Assembly (NCBI GenBank): GCA_030278955.1
Contig: JAOANR010000003.1
Span: 55,586,902 to 55,650,901 of the forward strand
Length of the DNA: 64,000 nucleotides
Direction of reading: 5' to 3'
Source of the DNA: Hygrophila difformis
Taxonomy: Eukaryota; Streptophyta; Magnoliopsida; Lamiales; Acanthaceae
Made by a program: the position numbers and the translations under genes. A model generated the notes under the pieces. The model was given only the letters and a program-made list of their open reading frames with translations. It had not been told where the DNA came from and ran no database searches. Shown here piece by piece: positions 33,856 to 45,255 of the stretch (positions are counted from its first letter, which is position 1; each line of letters begins with the position of its first letter).

Positions 33856-34863
33856 AATCCACGGGATGTCACGAACGAATCTCCTCAAGTCGGTTTCTTC
33901 TTCCAACGTCCACGAACCGAATCCGCAAGTAAAAATCCTTAGTTAGATTCAATTTTCGGATTCAAAAAGGTGTAGATAAACTCAAAAACTACTTACCAAC
34001 ATCCTAGGGGTCTGTCTTCTCCTTCTCAAGTCCTTCTTGTTCGGATTTCGTCGTCGGAACTTCAAGAACACAAGGGATTTCGGGGTTTTCGACTTTGGGA
34101 AGAGTTGGAGAGAATGTGAGGAGAAGATGGCTGCTCTAGGGTTGTAATTTTCGAATTTAGGGTTAGGGAGCAGTCTATGGTCGTCCCCTATATCCTTCCA
34201 TAGCCCGGGATTGAGTTTCCATTGCCGGGGGTCGAAAATATGGCAAGAAAATCGTCGGGACGCGTTGTTTCCGTTTTCTGGGGAGCTCACGCGCTCTTGG
34301 CGTGCTTCTAGGCCAAAGACCGCACGGCCAGCGTGCGGCCTCCGCCTGGACCTCGGTCCGGGCGGGTCCGTGCGATCCGATCGGGCCTTTTCTCCTCTCT
34401 TTCGGACTTCTGTGCTCCTACGTTTTCGGGCTCGATTTTTCGGGTCATTGTCGGATTATAAATTCTTATCTTAAATTAATCTCGTCTCGAGTTAATCCCG
34501 TACTTGAAATATTGAGTCCGTTGCATTTGGATTCGTCGGCTTCTAATTCGTCGTCTTTTGACTCCCGTGCAACACTTTATCTAATTAATTTATTTCCAAC
34601 TTCACGGGTTCCTGGAATTAAAATTCTTTTCTTTCTTGAATTTAGTTTCAATTCTTTTGACTCGATTTCATGGAATGTCTTCGGGCTTCCTTCCCCTCCT
34701 TTATTCCATTTTGAATTTTTTTTGAATCTATCGGCGTTTCATTTCCGAGCAATAATTTATTGTGATAAATTATTTTCTTCTTCTCGGAGATATTTCAACC
34801 TTGATTTGATTAAGAAATAAATTTTATTTCCTTTGGACGCCGATAAAAATCCCGGGTATTACA
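33856..34863 (-). mobile_element. LTR A2, right fragment
   Basis: The last 1008 bp of the middle LTR, resuming after the TCCGG duplication and ending CCCGGGTATTACA. With the other two fragments it adds up to about 2.9 kb, the length of A3. Confidence 0.9.
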
Positions 34864-35298
34864 GTCTACCCCCCTTAAGAATCAACTTCGTCCCCGAAGT
34901 TGGGTGTTAGCTTCTCGCGAGCTTGGAACTAAGGTCCTTTCTATTTTGTGCTATTGTTTGAATGCGTGATTGTATCATTATGTGTTGTTGTTCTTGATGT
35001 TGTTTTTATTATTTTATTATATCGTTCGACTGAACTCAGAATTGAAATTTCCAAGTTGCCTACGTACCCTGTGAAGGGATCAAGCCATGACGTAGTTCAA
35101 AACAGTTTGAATTTGTTTATTCGAAATACAAAATATTCGGAATAGAATATTCGGGTCGTTACATCCTCCCCCCCTTAAGATTACAGTTATGTCCCCACAA
35201 CTGCCTATGTATTATTCGCAAACAGGTTCGGGTATCGTTGCCCATGATCCTTCCTCATTGAGCTGGCAGGTCAGCTTGATCGATGTCGTTCAATCGTC
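34864..35298 (-). promoter_or_regulatory. 3' non-coding region of gag-only element, copy 2
   Basis: The same two hairpin/purine-tract modules as at 10444-10878. The first hairpin has a mismatch here (plus strand CCCCACAACTG near 35196), so its stem is weakened in this copy. Confidence 0.7.
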
Positions 35299-36357
35299 CT
35301 ATGGCTCCTCTGGTTGGGGGTTTACCAAATCTAGCCTCTTCTCAATCCCCTCCTCACGAACATTGCATTCTCTAATCATGTGGTCTTCCCCACCACATCT
35401 ATAACAAGTCCCGCGCCTTGGGCATTCGCACACCACATGGGCTTGGTGGCACTGCGGGCAACGTGGTATGACTGTATGACGTATGCCGTTTCTCCCATAA
35501 TTGAAACCTTTATTCTTATTCTCCTTAAAATTGCCATTGCTAATGTTTCGATTCTTTTTCTCAAACTCTTGCGAGACCTTGCTCGACTTACCGGTTTCCT
35601 TACGCTTCAGTTGCTGGACTCGATCAATTGCTACAGCTCGATCGTAAACCGTCTGCAGGTTTGTGAATTGTCCTACTGCAAGTATCTCCCGGATACTAAG
35701 GTTCAGACCCATCTCGAATTTCTGAGCCTTGTCAGAGTCAGTTGGTACTATCCTTGTAGCAAATCGCACCAATTCCTTGAATTTGGTGTAGTACTCTTGT
35801 ACTGTTTGCGCTCCTTGTATGAGGTTGATGAATTCCTCGTACTTTGCGGTCTTGGTGCTCAGTGGGTAGAATCTTTCTCTCAAGGCTTCTTTAAGTCCTT
35901 CCCAGGTGTAGGATTCTTCATCTTCCTCTGAATTTGTTTGAAGGTTTTGCCACCACTCATCGGCTTCGCCTCCTAAGTAGTAGGTCGCTACACATATCTT
36001 CTCCTCGTCGGGGCATTTGATAGCGTCCAAAAGTTTGTCAAAGGTACGGATCCAACCCTCCAACTTGGCCGGATCCTCTTGCCCGTCATAATGGGGTGGG
36101 TTGTAGGGGTTTACCAATGCCAAGTAGTTGACTCGGGCTACTGGCGGAGGTATTGCCGCCTGTGCCCTATGCACCTCGGCATTTCCTAATGCTACGAGTA
36201 CTTCTTCTACCATCCTTAAACGTTCATCCATGTTGTTGGGAATAGGAGGCGCTCGATCTCCTACGTTCAGAGGATTCTCATTGTTGTTAGGTGCGTTTGG
36301 GAGGTCAGTGTCAGTGCCGTTTGGGCTTACCTTCCTCAGTTTTCTTCTAGGTGCCAT
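35299..36357 (-). CDS. gag: Gag of non-autonomous gypsy element, copy 2
   Basis: An intact frame starting MAPRRK at 36357. By comparison it has very few residue changes from copy 1: K to R in the N-terminus, R to I in the INLRQG motif, and L/R to V/C in the first zinc knuckle, which now reads CPQCHQAHVVCEC. The second knuckle CYRCGGEDHMIREC is unchanged. The extra cysteine in the first knuckle does not replace a ligand. The role is as for copy 1. Two near-identical gags in one array reflect duplication of the internal region after or during insertion. Confidence 0.88.
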   Translation of the reverse strand: MAPRRKLRKVSPNGTDTDLPNAPNNNENPLNVGDRAPPIPNNMDERLRMVEEVLVALGNAEVHRAQAAIPPPVARVNYLALVNPYNPPHYDGQEDPAKLEGWIRTFDKLLDAIKCPDEEKICVATYYLGGEADEWWQNLQTNSEEDEESYTWEGLKEALRERFYPLSTKTAKYEEFINLIQGAQTVQEYYTKFKELVRFATRIVPTDSDKAQKFEMGLNLSIREILAVGQFTNLQTVYDRAVAIDRVQQLKRKETGKSSKVSQEFEKKNRNISNGNFKENKNKGFNYGRNGIRHTVIPRCPQCHQAHVVCECPRRGTCYRCGGEDHMIRECNVREEGIEKRLDLVNPQPEEP

Positions 36358-36907
36358 TTCTCTGTTGTTAAGCACGCGAAGATGAGTTTCTAAGTGATCA
36401 AGATCTAGGACTAAGGCAAAGTTAGTTTTTAGCAGGCGCTCCTAAGTCAAAGTCATGTCGAATACTAATTTAAGAGTGTCTTCATAGAGTCGATGATTCT
36501 CATAAAAAGAGTGAGTGCAATTATGTATGTATGCATATGCAATCCCCCCCAAAAAAAAAATAATTAATGCATGCATTCATTTATCCATGGGTTTTAAAAA
36601 TAAATTTAGTCCATGGATAGATTTTAAAAGAATAAGGGTAAAACATTTGAGCCCCTCTATTGAGCCAAAAAAAGTAAATTATTTGGGCTTGAGTAAAACG
36701 GGGTATCGGGCTAAAAATAATTCTTGGGCTTCAAAAAAATATTTGGGCTTCTAATTTTTTTTTTTTTTTGGTTAAAAATTTGGGCTTTAACTTCAAAATA
36801 ATAATTGGGCTCTTTAAAATATATTACTAGTTTAGAAATAATAACTTTAAAAATAATAATACTTTAAAAATAATAGTTTAAAAATATTCCGGGCTCTGAT
36901 ACCACTT
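36358..36907 (-). other. 5' leader and primer site of gag-only element, copy 2
   Basis: The counterpart of 11938-12492 with the same TTGGGCTT motif cluster (plus strand, 36655-36800). The Met-tRNA primer site TGGTATCAGAGC (minus strand) is at 36893-36904, 3 bp from LTR A3. Confidence 0.75.
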
Positions 36908-39800
36908 TGTAACACCCCGGATTTGATAACCCAGGCCGAGGTGTCACCGCCGCACCTCCCTAGCAAGACACGGTTTCTCCGAGCTTGCTATAGAGATGCA
37001 AGGCTATAAGTGTTGGAAAAAAAAGGTTTTAAAAGCAAGTCCGGAAATACATATATTTAAAAATAATAATCATCCATACACGCAGATATAAGTTGTGCAG
37101 CGGAAATAAAGTATAAGGGCCGACATGGCCAAAACACGGGTTAAACAGGCCCGTTCATACTATAGTCTAATGCAAATTTAAAATAAAGAGTTCCCAAAAA
37201 TTCCCATGCATGTACGTGTTCAGTATAATCCATATGCTCTGTAGGAAAAAGAAGGAAATGGTTTGGGTCAGCAAAACGTGCTGAGTAAGTTAACACCTAG
37301 CATGATTTAGGGGTTTCAAAGCCTTTAATTAAATTTAATAAAACATGCTTGTAGGTGATACACAATTTAAGTTAATCCTCCACTAATAATTGAATGGCAT
37401 AATTTAAAACAAAGAAAATATTCAATTCTCTAAATTTTCTCATGATTTCAGGATTTGGTATTTCAAGGATTTCACTCTTTCACTTTTGTTCGATATGATC
37501 TAGTATAATATGTTCTCGGGGAAATGGACCCGCAAGAATTCAAACATATCCTAGGGAATCAAACCCGTAGGAATCAACACACGACCTGGGGAATCGAACC
37601 CGCCGGAAAACAAACAATCGCCCTTGGGAAATCGAACCCGCAAGAACTCAAATACATCCTAGGGAATTGAACCCGTAGGAATCAACACACATCCTGGGGA
37701 ATCGAACCCGCAGGAAAACAAACGATCGCCCTTGGGGAATCGAACCCTCAAGAACTCAATTACATCCTAGGGAATTTAACCCATAGGAATCAACACACAT
37801 CCTGGGGAATCGAACCCGCAGGAAACAAACGATCGCCCTTGGGGAATCAAACCCGCAAGAACTCAAATACATCATAGGGAATTGAACCCATAGGAATCAA
37901 CACACATCCTGGGGAATCGAACCCGCAGGGTAAGAACACATTTCGCAAGTTTCACAAGTTCTCAAAATATTGTCACAAGTCCGAAAATTCTGAAATTTCA
38001 CAGGTAGCTCGAAAACACAGAGACGAACAAGTTTCGTATTTTAAGTTTCTCGATCCGGGTTAAGGAGACGAGTCAAAAATCAAGTCTCTCACATAAGTAG
38101 TGTGCTGTCAGGTTTCAGATTCGACACCGTTCAAAGATTCGACTTTTTAACACATCAAATGGACTCCAAAAATTCTGAAATTTTATATGCACCTACTAGA
38201 CATGATTTCCTACAACTTTGCTTTAGATTGTAAAGATCAAATCGGACTAGAAAATATAGAACCATGCTCATCAAGTTCGGACCATTGCACTGTCAGATTT
38301 CAAAAAGGGTTTTAAATCACAGTTTATGTTCGGATCGATTTGGGGTAGCAAACGTTGATGAAAATCGATGAAATTTTTACACCACATAGTTTAATGTGTT
38401 AGGATCAAAATTCTAGTTTTGAGTTTTTCGGTTTGAACTCTTGAAGTAGGGGTTTTGATCCGATTACAAATCTGTTACAGTTTCATGTTCGACTTTTAGG
38501 GCAGGTCTGTTGGAGGCCATTTTCGGATAACAAAACACAATGAAAAACTATGACAATTTTACACAAACTAGATCTATGTCTTAGGAACATTTTTCATGTT
38601 TTGAGTTTTTCCGTTTGAGCAGATTTAAGTGTTCGAAAAATTCGCACAAAATTGTTGCGCTGAGGGTTTTTCGTGTTGACAGATTTTAGAGTTATTAAAT
38701 CCATATGTTTGGTTGCATTTTAAGTCACCCAAAACCAAGTAAGTATGAACTTACAGTGGGGATGATGTCTAGGAGGTCACGGGGTCGTCCGGAATCCACG
38801 GGATGTCACGAACGAATCTCCTCAAGTCGGTTTCTTCTTCCAACGTCCACGAACCGAATCCGCAAGTAAAAATCCTTAGTTAGATTCGATTTTCGGATTC
38901 AAAAAGGTGTAGATAAACTCAAAAACTACTTACCAACATCCTAGGGGTCTGTCTTCTCCTTCTCAAGTCCTTCTTGTTCGGATTTCGTCGTCGGAACTTC
39001 AAGAACACAAGGGATTTCGGGGTTTTCGACTTTGGGAAGAGTTGGAGAGAATGTGAGGAGAAGATGGCTGCTCTAGGGTTGTAATTTTCGAATTTAGGGT
39101 TAGGGAGCAGTCTATGGTCGTCCCCTATATCCTTCCATAGCCCGGGATTGAGTTTCCATCGTCGGGGGTCGAAAATATGGCAAGAAAATCGTCGGGACGC
39201 GTTGTTTTCGTTTTCTGGGGAGCTCACGCGCTCTTGGCGCGCTTCTAGGCCAAAGACCGCGCGGCCAGCGCGCGGCCTCCGCCTGGACCTCGGTCCGGGC
39301 GGGTCCGTGCGATCCGATCGGGCCTTTTCTCCTCTCTTTCGGACTTCTGTGCTCCTACGTTTTCGGGCTCGATTTTTCGGGTCATTCTCGGATTATAAAT
39401 TCTTATCTTAAATTAATCTCGTCTCGAGTTAATCCCGTACTTGAAATCTTCAGTCCGTTGCATTTGGATTCGTCGGCTTCTAATTCGTCGTCTTTTGACT
39501 CCCGTGCAACACTTTATCTAATTAATTTATTTCCAACTTCACGGGTTCCTGGAATTAAAATTCTTTTCTTTCTTGAATTTAGTTTCAATTCTTTTGACTC
39601 GATTTCATGGAATGTCTTCGGGCTTCCTTCCCCTCCTTTATTCCATTTTGAATTTTTTTTGAATCTATCGGCGTTTCATTTCCGAGCAATAATTTATTGT
39701 GATAAATTATTTTCTTCTTCTCGGAGATATTTCAACCTTGATTTGATTAAGAAATAAATTTTATTTCCTTTGGACGCCGATAAAAATCCCGGGTATTACA
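36908..39800 (-). mobile_element. LTR A3 (5' LTR of the gag-only array)
   Basis: A complete 2893-bp LTR that starts the array on the minus strand. It shares the 41-bp deletion and several single-base states with A2 against A1 (for example GGTTGTAATTTTCG near 39077). The minisatellite is at 37510-37930. It is followed by the GTTTT duplication at 39801-39805. Confidence 0.9.
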
Positions 39801-39805
39801 GTTTT

Positions 39806-40301
39806 CATTTTTTGGTTTTCAAAATTCTGTAACCATTCAGACTTTTGGGATTCATATTTACAGACTTCTTTGGCCATTTTTTCACAATGGTCACAAAACA
39901 AAATGTGGGTTTTAGAAGAATGTCCAATCGAATATTGGCCTCAAACCATCAACAATGTTTTTCAAACTTGGGCTTACAAAGAAATCTGGGCCCATTGTGG
40001 TTTTTGCAAATTGAATTGCAGACATTATGTCATAAAATCCTTTATGAAGAGGTTTTTCATTATCTTCATTAAGAGGTAAAATATCATTTTTATCATAAAT
40101 TCCTTTTTTATAACCTTCATAGATTACATAATATAAAAATGGTTTTATGTTATTGAATTTCTGGAAATACATGCTTAAAGCAGAGAGACAAGTAACAATA
40201 TACCTGCTGTTGTTTTTGTCAAATGATGCTCTCCAGATGTTATCACAAAGGCAGATCTGTTCCTCTGTGTAGTTCAACCCTGTGATAGGCATGTACTTCA
40301 T
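39806..40301 (-). pseudogene. Interrupted last large viral gene, middle part
   Basis: The frame from 40301 runs about 130 residues (MKYMPITG.., several aromatic residues, ending at 39912). A shift then brings in KTHILFCDHC followed by a coiled coil that runs to the insertion point at 39801 and, in phase, onward at 7502. The CDHC..C helix resembles the small protein at 5300-5704. By position after RNase H it is the transactivator/viroplasmin slot, but similarity to known members is not evident by eye. The gene is split by 32.3 kb of transposons. Confidence 0.6.
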
Positions 40302-40321
40302 GTTATCAAATAAGATTAACT

Positions 40322-40522
40322 CTACATTATTGCCAGTTTCTGCTCTTCTGCCAAACAGATTTTCACTCCTTTTTCTGGGAGTTTATCTTTTTTCTTCCCT
40401 TCTGGGATGCTGGTTTTAGAAGGGATTGTGTAATATCCCTCTGGGGTTTTTACCATCCCTATGGTTTTTACTCCATTTTCATTGCTGGTTTTCAGAGAGT
40501 TTTTCTGGGAGTTTTCTGCCAT
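40322..40522 (-). pseudogene. Start of the last large viral gene
   Basis: The ATG at 40522 (MAENSQKNS) lies about 20 bp past the RNase H stop. About 66 residues are rich in Lys, Ser and Pro, with a GYYTIPSK segment. A frame shift near 40335 separates it from the frame that continues at 40301, so both are probably parts of one gene. Confidence 0.5.
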
Positions 40523-40539
40523 TCTTGTAACAATATTAT

Positions 40540-41598
40540 TCAATTCTCAATATTCCAGTCCTCCCTGTAAAATTGGTCCCATTTTAATTTATATTTTTCC
40601 TCATCATTTTCATCATAATTATCAATTGATTCGTTTTTAAATTCAATATCATATAATGGTTTCTCTCTTTCTTTAATCAGAATTCTAGATAATATATCAG
40701 CGATTTTGTTATCTTCTCCTTTAATATGTTCAAATTTTATTTTATAGCCTTTCTGACTAATAACATCTGTAAAATTTAACCACCTTCTCCTGGACATTGA
40801 TCTTTTTTCTTGGAGTTGGCTATGAAATTTTACTATGGCTTCACAATCAGTCCTTACTGTGAATCCTGGTTTTCTTGTTAGAAAGAGTTCGAATTTATCA
40901 AGTGCATATTTTATTGCCAACAGTTCTGCATCAATTGAGGAAAGGTTACACTTCTCTCTATATTTTCCTGATGCATATTGGCAAATTTCTTCCTTACTTT
41001 TAGGTGAGTAGACATCCTTTTTTCGCAAAAGGATAGCTCCCCATCCTTCATGTGATCCATCAGTTTGCACAATAAGATAATCACTATCTTCTGGCAAAAC
41101 CAATTCCGGAAGTGTTTTTAATGCTTCTTTAATTTTTTGTACATTTTTTATATCTTCTTGGTTAAAATATCTTTGACCGTTTTTTCCCAGTTTATTATAT
41201 AATGATCCTGTTAATGAGGATAAGTTTTTAATGTATGGTCTAGCATAATTAATCAATCCTAAAAATTGTTGTAATAGTTTTGTATCTTCCATTTTATCAG
41301 GAAATTCTATAGCCTTTTTAGCAATATGATCTTGGCGTTTTATTTTTCCTTTTCCAATTTCTGCCCCAAGGAATGCTATTTTAGTTTCATTAATTTCCAT
41401 CTTTTTCTTTGAGATGATTATTCCATATTTTTCAAATAGCCTAAACACTGTATCAAGATGACTCATATGTTCAGTACTATTTTTTGAAAATACTAGAATA
41501 TCATCAATGTATACCAAAACAAATTTTTGGTATGGTTTAAAAATTTTATCCATTTTTTGTTGAAATATAGCTGGTGCATTTTTTAGTCCAAATGGCAT
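40540..41598 (-). pseudogene. Viral reverse transcriptase C-part and RNase H
   Basis: It begins with MPFGLKNAP directly after an in-frame TGA at 41605-41607 that separates it from the N-terminal RT. The catalytic YIDDILVFSKN lies near residues 30-40. The connection domain (FLGLINYARPYIKNL) follows. RNase H is complete, with VQTDGSHEGWGAIL, SSIDAELLA and RTDCEA, ending near ADILSR. An acidic tail follows. There is no integrase, as expected for a pararetrovirus. The length and frame are otherwise sound. Confidence 0.85.
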
Positions 41599-41604
41599 TA
41601 CTAA

Positions 41605-42366
41605 TCATTCAAATAAACCTTCTGGACATGTGAATGCAGTCCATTCAACTGACTCATGATGCATTTTTACTTGCCAGAATCCTGACTTACAGTCAAATTT
41701 GCTATATACTTTTGAGTCTTGGATCCTATTTATTAAGACTGTTTTATCTGGTATATTGTAAGCAAAATCTTTTGTATTGTCATTAAGTCTTTTATAATTA
41801 ATGACCATTCTTGATTTTCCTCTTACAATTTCAGAATGTTTTCTCACAATAAAAGCTGCAGACCTATGTCTGGAGTTTGATTCTCTAATTACTTTTAAAG
41901 CTTTTAATTCATCAATATGCATTTTGAAGTCTGCTATATCCAGATTTGTAGGATTTATTTCTGCAGTTGAGATTCTCAATTCTGGATTTATTATTTCAAG
42001 CTTACATATTGTTCCATCTTTTTCCCAATATTTCTGGATGTTATCTCCAATAATTTGGGATTTTTCTAACCTCTCAATCCATTTTGTTATGGTTTCTTCA
42101 GGCTTAAATGTAGTTATTAATTCTTTCAGTTTTGGAGTTTCAGGAATGTATTCTTCTTCAAACTCTGTAATTTGTATGTTTTCTTTACAAGTTCGTTTAC
42201 ATGCTCCTTTTATTTTGCATTTACAGTTTTCAAAATCTTTGTCTTTCAAAAGTTTTTTATTTTTTGTTTTTGTATTAGTAGGGGCTCCACCACGCTTCTC
42301 TCGCAACACTGATGTTGTTAAAAGCTTGGTTCCCGCATTACTAATACTAGGTGCAAACATTGCCAA
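41605..42366 (-). pseudogene. Viral reverse transcriptase N-part
   Basis: The frame is open from about 42430 on the minus strand, although the first start-like codon is near 42366. RT palm and fingers motifs are clear: SRMVINYKRLND, DSKVYSKFDCKSGFWQVKM and WTAFTCPEG, as in badna/tungro-type caulimovirids. An N-terminal Lys/Cys-rich linker precedes them. The frame ends at TGA (41605-41607), where a Trp codon is expected between the CPEG and MPFG motifs, so this is a nonsense mutation. Confidence 0.82.
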
Positions 42367-42418
42367 AGTTGCTTTTTCAACAATTTGAATATAATTTTTT
42401 GTAATAAATAATCCTCCA

Positions 42419-43630
42419 TTATAAGAAGAATTGTAATCCTAAGATTACATCTGCATTTATTACTAATTCTTTTATATATGAATTATCTGGAACTCCATAG
42501 GGTTCTGATATTCCACAATTGGTTTCAAAGAATATCTGTCCTCTTGAAATAGGTTGTTTTGTTGTATATGAGATTCTTCCATCCATCAATTCTGATTTAA
42601 TGGGTTTTGCTAAGTTTTTCTGTAGATGTTCTGGGATAAGTTTCTCATTTATTATTATTCTAGTACATCCTGTATCGATTATTGCATTAGTACGGAATAC
42701 CAATTCTCTTAATTTAAAGATTATTGGTACCCTTAGTGTAGTTAATGATGAAGGATCTTGGCACACAGGTATGTACTCAGGGTTTTGTGCTAACATGTAC
42801 TCTGTACTAGGATTTTGTTCATTATTAGATTCTTCTTCAGGAACTTCTTTTCCTTTATTTTCCGTATTTTTAGGACTTAACATATTATATTCTTCTAGGA
42901 TTTTTTCTATGTTTTCAATTCTAGTTTTCAATTCTTTAAGATTGATCATACCTTGTAAATCAAAAAGTTTTCTTTCGATTATATCTATTCTTTTTGTGAT
43001 GAATGTATAATTATCATCAATTTTTGTTATTGGCATTTCTTCGGGAAATTTAATTTTATAATATTTTACCAAGCATATTTGGCATATTTCTACGTGACAT
43101 ATTGTACATTTAGCTCTAAGTTTCCTTGATGGATAATAAGAGCATTTTATACAAGGTGTAGAATCAGTGCCTACCCTGAAAAGCCAATTATGGTTTTCGC
43201 ATTCATTAATTTCTCTCATTATATACTCAGTTTCATATGGCATCATATATTCTTTATATGTGATACCATTATACGAGTTTTCATTTGCAAGCATATTTAT
43301 CAATTCATAGGGATCATTATTCTCTTGTTCTTCTATAACATTTTTCTCTACCGTTACTATACTATATATTGTTTCAGTCTCGGAAATATCTGAGTCCACA
43401 TCTAATATATCTTGTTGTATACATTCTGTAAGAATTGCCTCTCTAGAATGTTGGTTTTTTCTTTTAGGATATGCTGTTGCCAAATGGCTTTCATCACCAC
43501 ATGTGAAACAAGCAAGTTTCTTTGTATAATTTCTACTGGGATTATATTTTCTGACGTGATGTTTTTGTTTCAAGAAAGGTTTTCTGCTATTTGATTGTTT
43601 TATGAAATACTTATTTCTTGTTATGAATTT
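42419..43630 (-). pseudogene. Viral zinc finger and aspartic protease region
   Basis: The frame is open from about 43630 (no ATG; it should be joined to the coat protein by a frame shift there). A CCHC knuckle near 43455-43515 reads CFTCGDESHLATAY, with the last Cys replaced by Tyr, so it is probably broken. At 43060-43155 is CX2CX11CX2CX4CX2C, a pattern described for badnaviruses. A coiled-coil stretch follows. The protease active site AIIDTGCTRIII is near 42670. The frame ends at 42419; a one-base shift near there leads into the RT frame. Confidence 0.8.
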
Positions 43631-45255
43631 GGGTTTTTCCTTAATTGCTCTGGCCTACCATATCGTTGAGGAGTGTATATCCTTTTACAGAATGAATAAT
43701 CAGTTTTCTTAAGTTGTTTTTGTGCTATTATATTTGTACACTTATCTTTTTGTATTTTTACCACATGAACGGCCCTCATACTAATAGTGTATTGTTGAGG
43801 ATTCATTTCAACCATTTTATTCCATGTATCTTGAATTTCTTGACCAATTGGTCTTGGTATTTTCATAAATAATTTTTCACCTAACTCTTAGTTAAAAGCA
43901 CCTCCTGCTAGGCCTGTATAATAGACATATTCATTTAAGAAGTCTACTGTTCCATATAAGTCATCTAGGTGCATTTGGTCTAGATGGATTAAGGCATCCA
44001 TTTGTGTTGTTATATGTCCTGAATTACCATCTTCACCCGTTATTAGACTTGATATTTTATTTACAAAGTTGTAAGGATTTGGTCCTCTTTCTATTAAGTC
44101 TTGATAATCCATTGGATAGTCTCTTTTAAAAACTTCCCACATTGACTGTGCGAATTCTCCCAAATAAGTTTGAAGATATCCATACATTGATTCAGTTGTA
44201 TCATTATAATCATTTTTGTTTTTGATGTAATCAGCCACAACTATGTTTTTCCATTTTGCAATCACTGAACCCCATTCTTGAGGGCTTACATTTGTTACTT
44301 CTAATATTGCCGGATTATGATAATATCCTCTTTCTAAAGGTTGCCTAATTCCTCTAGGTTTTGTTATCATTCCAGGTTGTGTTTTTCCATAAGGATATTC
44401 TGGATGAACATGTGTGATTGAGTGTCTAGAATTATTTCCAGTATAATTAGTTCCAGGTCTCCACTCAGTCCCTCTTTGGTATGGGGCAAAGGGAGTTCCA
44501 GGGACTCTTGTTATACTGTCTCCTGTATTTTTCATGACAACATCTTGGTTCATGAATTCTTTAGCTGTTTTATTTGATTTCTCACAATGTAAGGAGATAT
44601 GGTCTCCCATATATTGTTCCATTAATGTATTATCAGAACTTTGTCCTACTTCCGGTGAGTTTTCCTTTAAGAACAAGTGAGCTTCTGTGTCTGCTTGTTG
44701 TTCTTCTTTTATTTGTATTTTTTGTAATCTTTTCTGTACTTCTTTCTCAATAATATCTTCTAAATTATTCTTCCATTCTTTATTTTTTCTTTTCATTTTA
44801 TCCTTTAATTCATGTTTTTGTTCATTTAGTTTTGATATTTCTCTTATCATTTCTTCATAATTTTCTATCCAATTCTCAAAATATCCACTATGTTTTGGAC
44901 ATTCTATTAAATGGATCATATGTTTTAACTTATCAGAATATCTTCTATCAAGATCAATTTTACAATCTTGACAATTGTGAGGTAATATTCCTTTGTTTTT
45001 GAATTTTTTAGTCAAGGCAGAATGCACATGTTGTGAGAAAACCCTTTCATACCTGTCATGGTACTCTCTTTTATTTAGAATTTTTCCTTTCTTAAAGTTT
45101 TCAAATTTTCTTGTTTTTAAACAAATATGTTGTATGTCTTTAGCAATCCTTTCCACTTCATCTTCACTAGGGTGGAATATATGTTTTCCTTCATACTTTA
45201 CATAGTTATCTGTTACTGGTTTTTCTACAATAAACCTTTTCATTTGTCTATTCAT
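43621..45255 (-). pseudogene. Viral coat protein
   Basis: The ATG at 45255 overlaps the upstream gene by 8 nt. Residues 1-150 carry cysteine pairs (CQDCKID, then C..H). Residues 130-190 form a very charged coiled coil. The C-terminal half (from ILEVTNVSPQEWGSV) has the aromatic-rich look of a caulimovirid capsid domain. A TAA at 43888-43890 interrupts it, but the same frame resumes and runs to 43621 (IPRPIGQEIQ..) with more capsid-like sequence, so the stop is a mutation. A frame shift near 43630 then separates it from the zinc knuckle. Confidence 0.65.

Larger units (their letters stand above)
7503..39800 (-). mobile_element. Three-LTR gag-only gypsy array carrying two nested elements
   Basis: The outer element reads on the minus strand as LTR (39800-36908), internal region with gag (36907-34864), LTR (34863-12493 with two insertions), internal region with gag (12492-10444), LTR (10443-7503). 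Both internal regions have a Met-tRNA primer site next to the LTR on their right and a purine tract next to the LTR on their left. Neither holds protease, reverse transcriptase or integrase. One 5-bp duplication (GTTTT) flanks the whole array, so it is one insertion later enlarged by LTR-LTR recombination. Without the nested elements it is about 12.8 kb. Confidence 0.88.

Noticed and set aside
33418..33906. 162-codon frame in the 5' LTR of the CRM/Galadriel-like element
   Set aside because: It is the LTR copy of the pol C-terminal tail, read from flanking LTR A2 sequence; not a separate gene.
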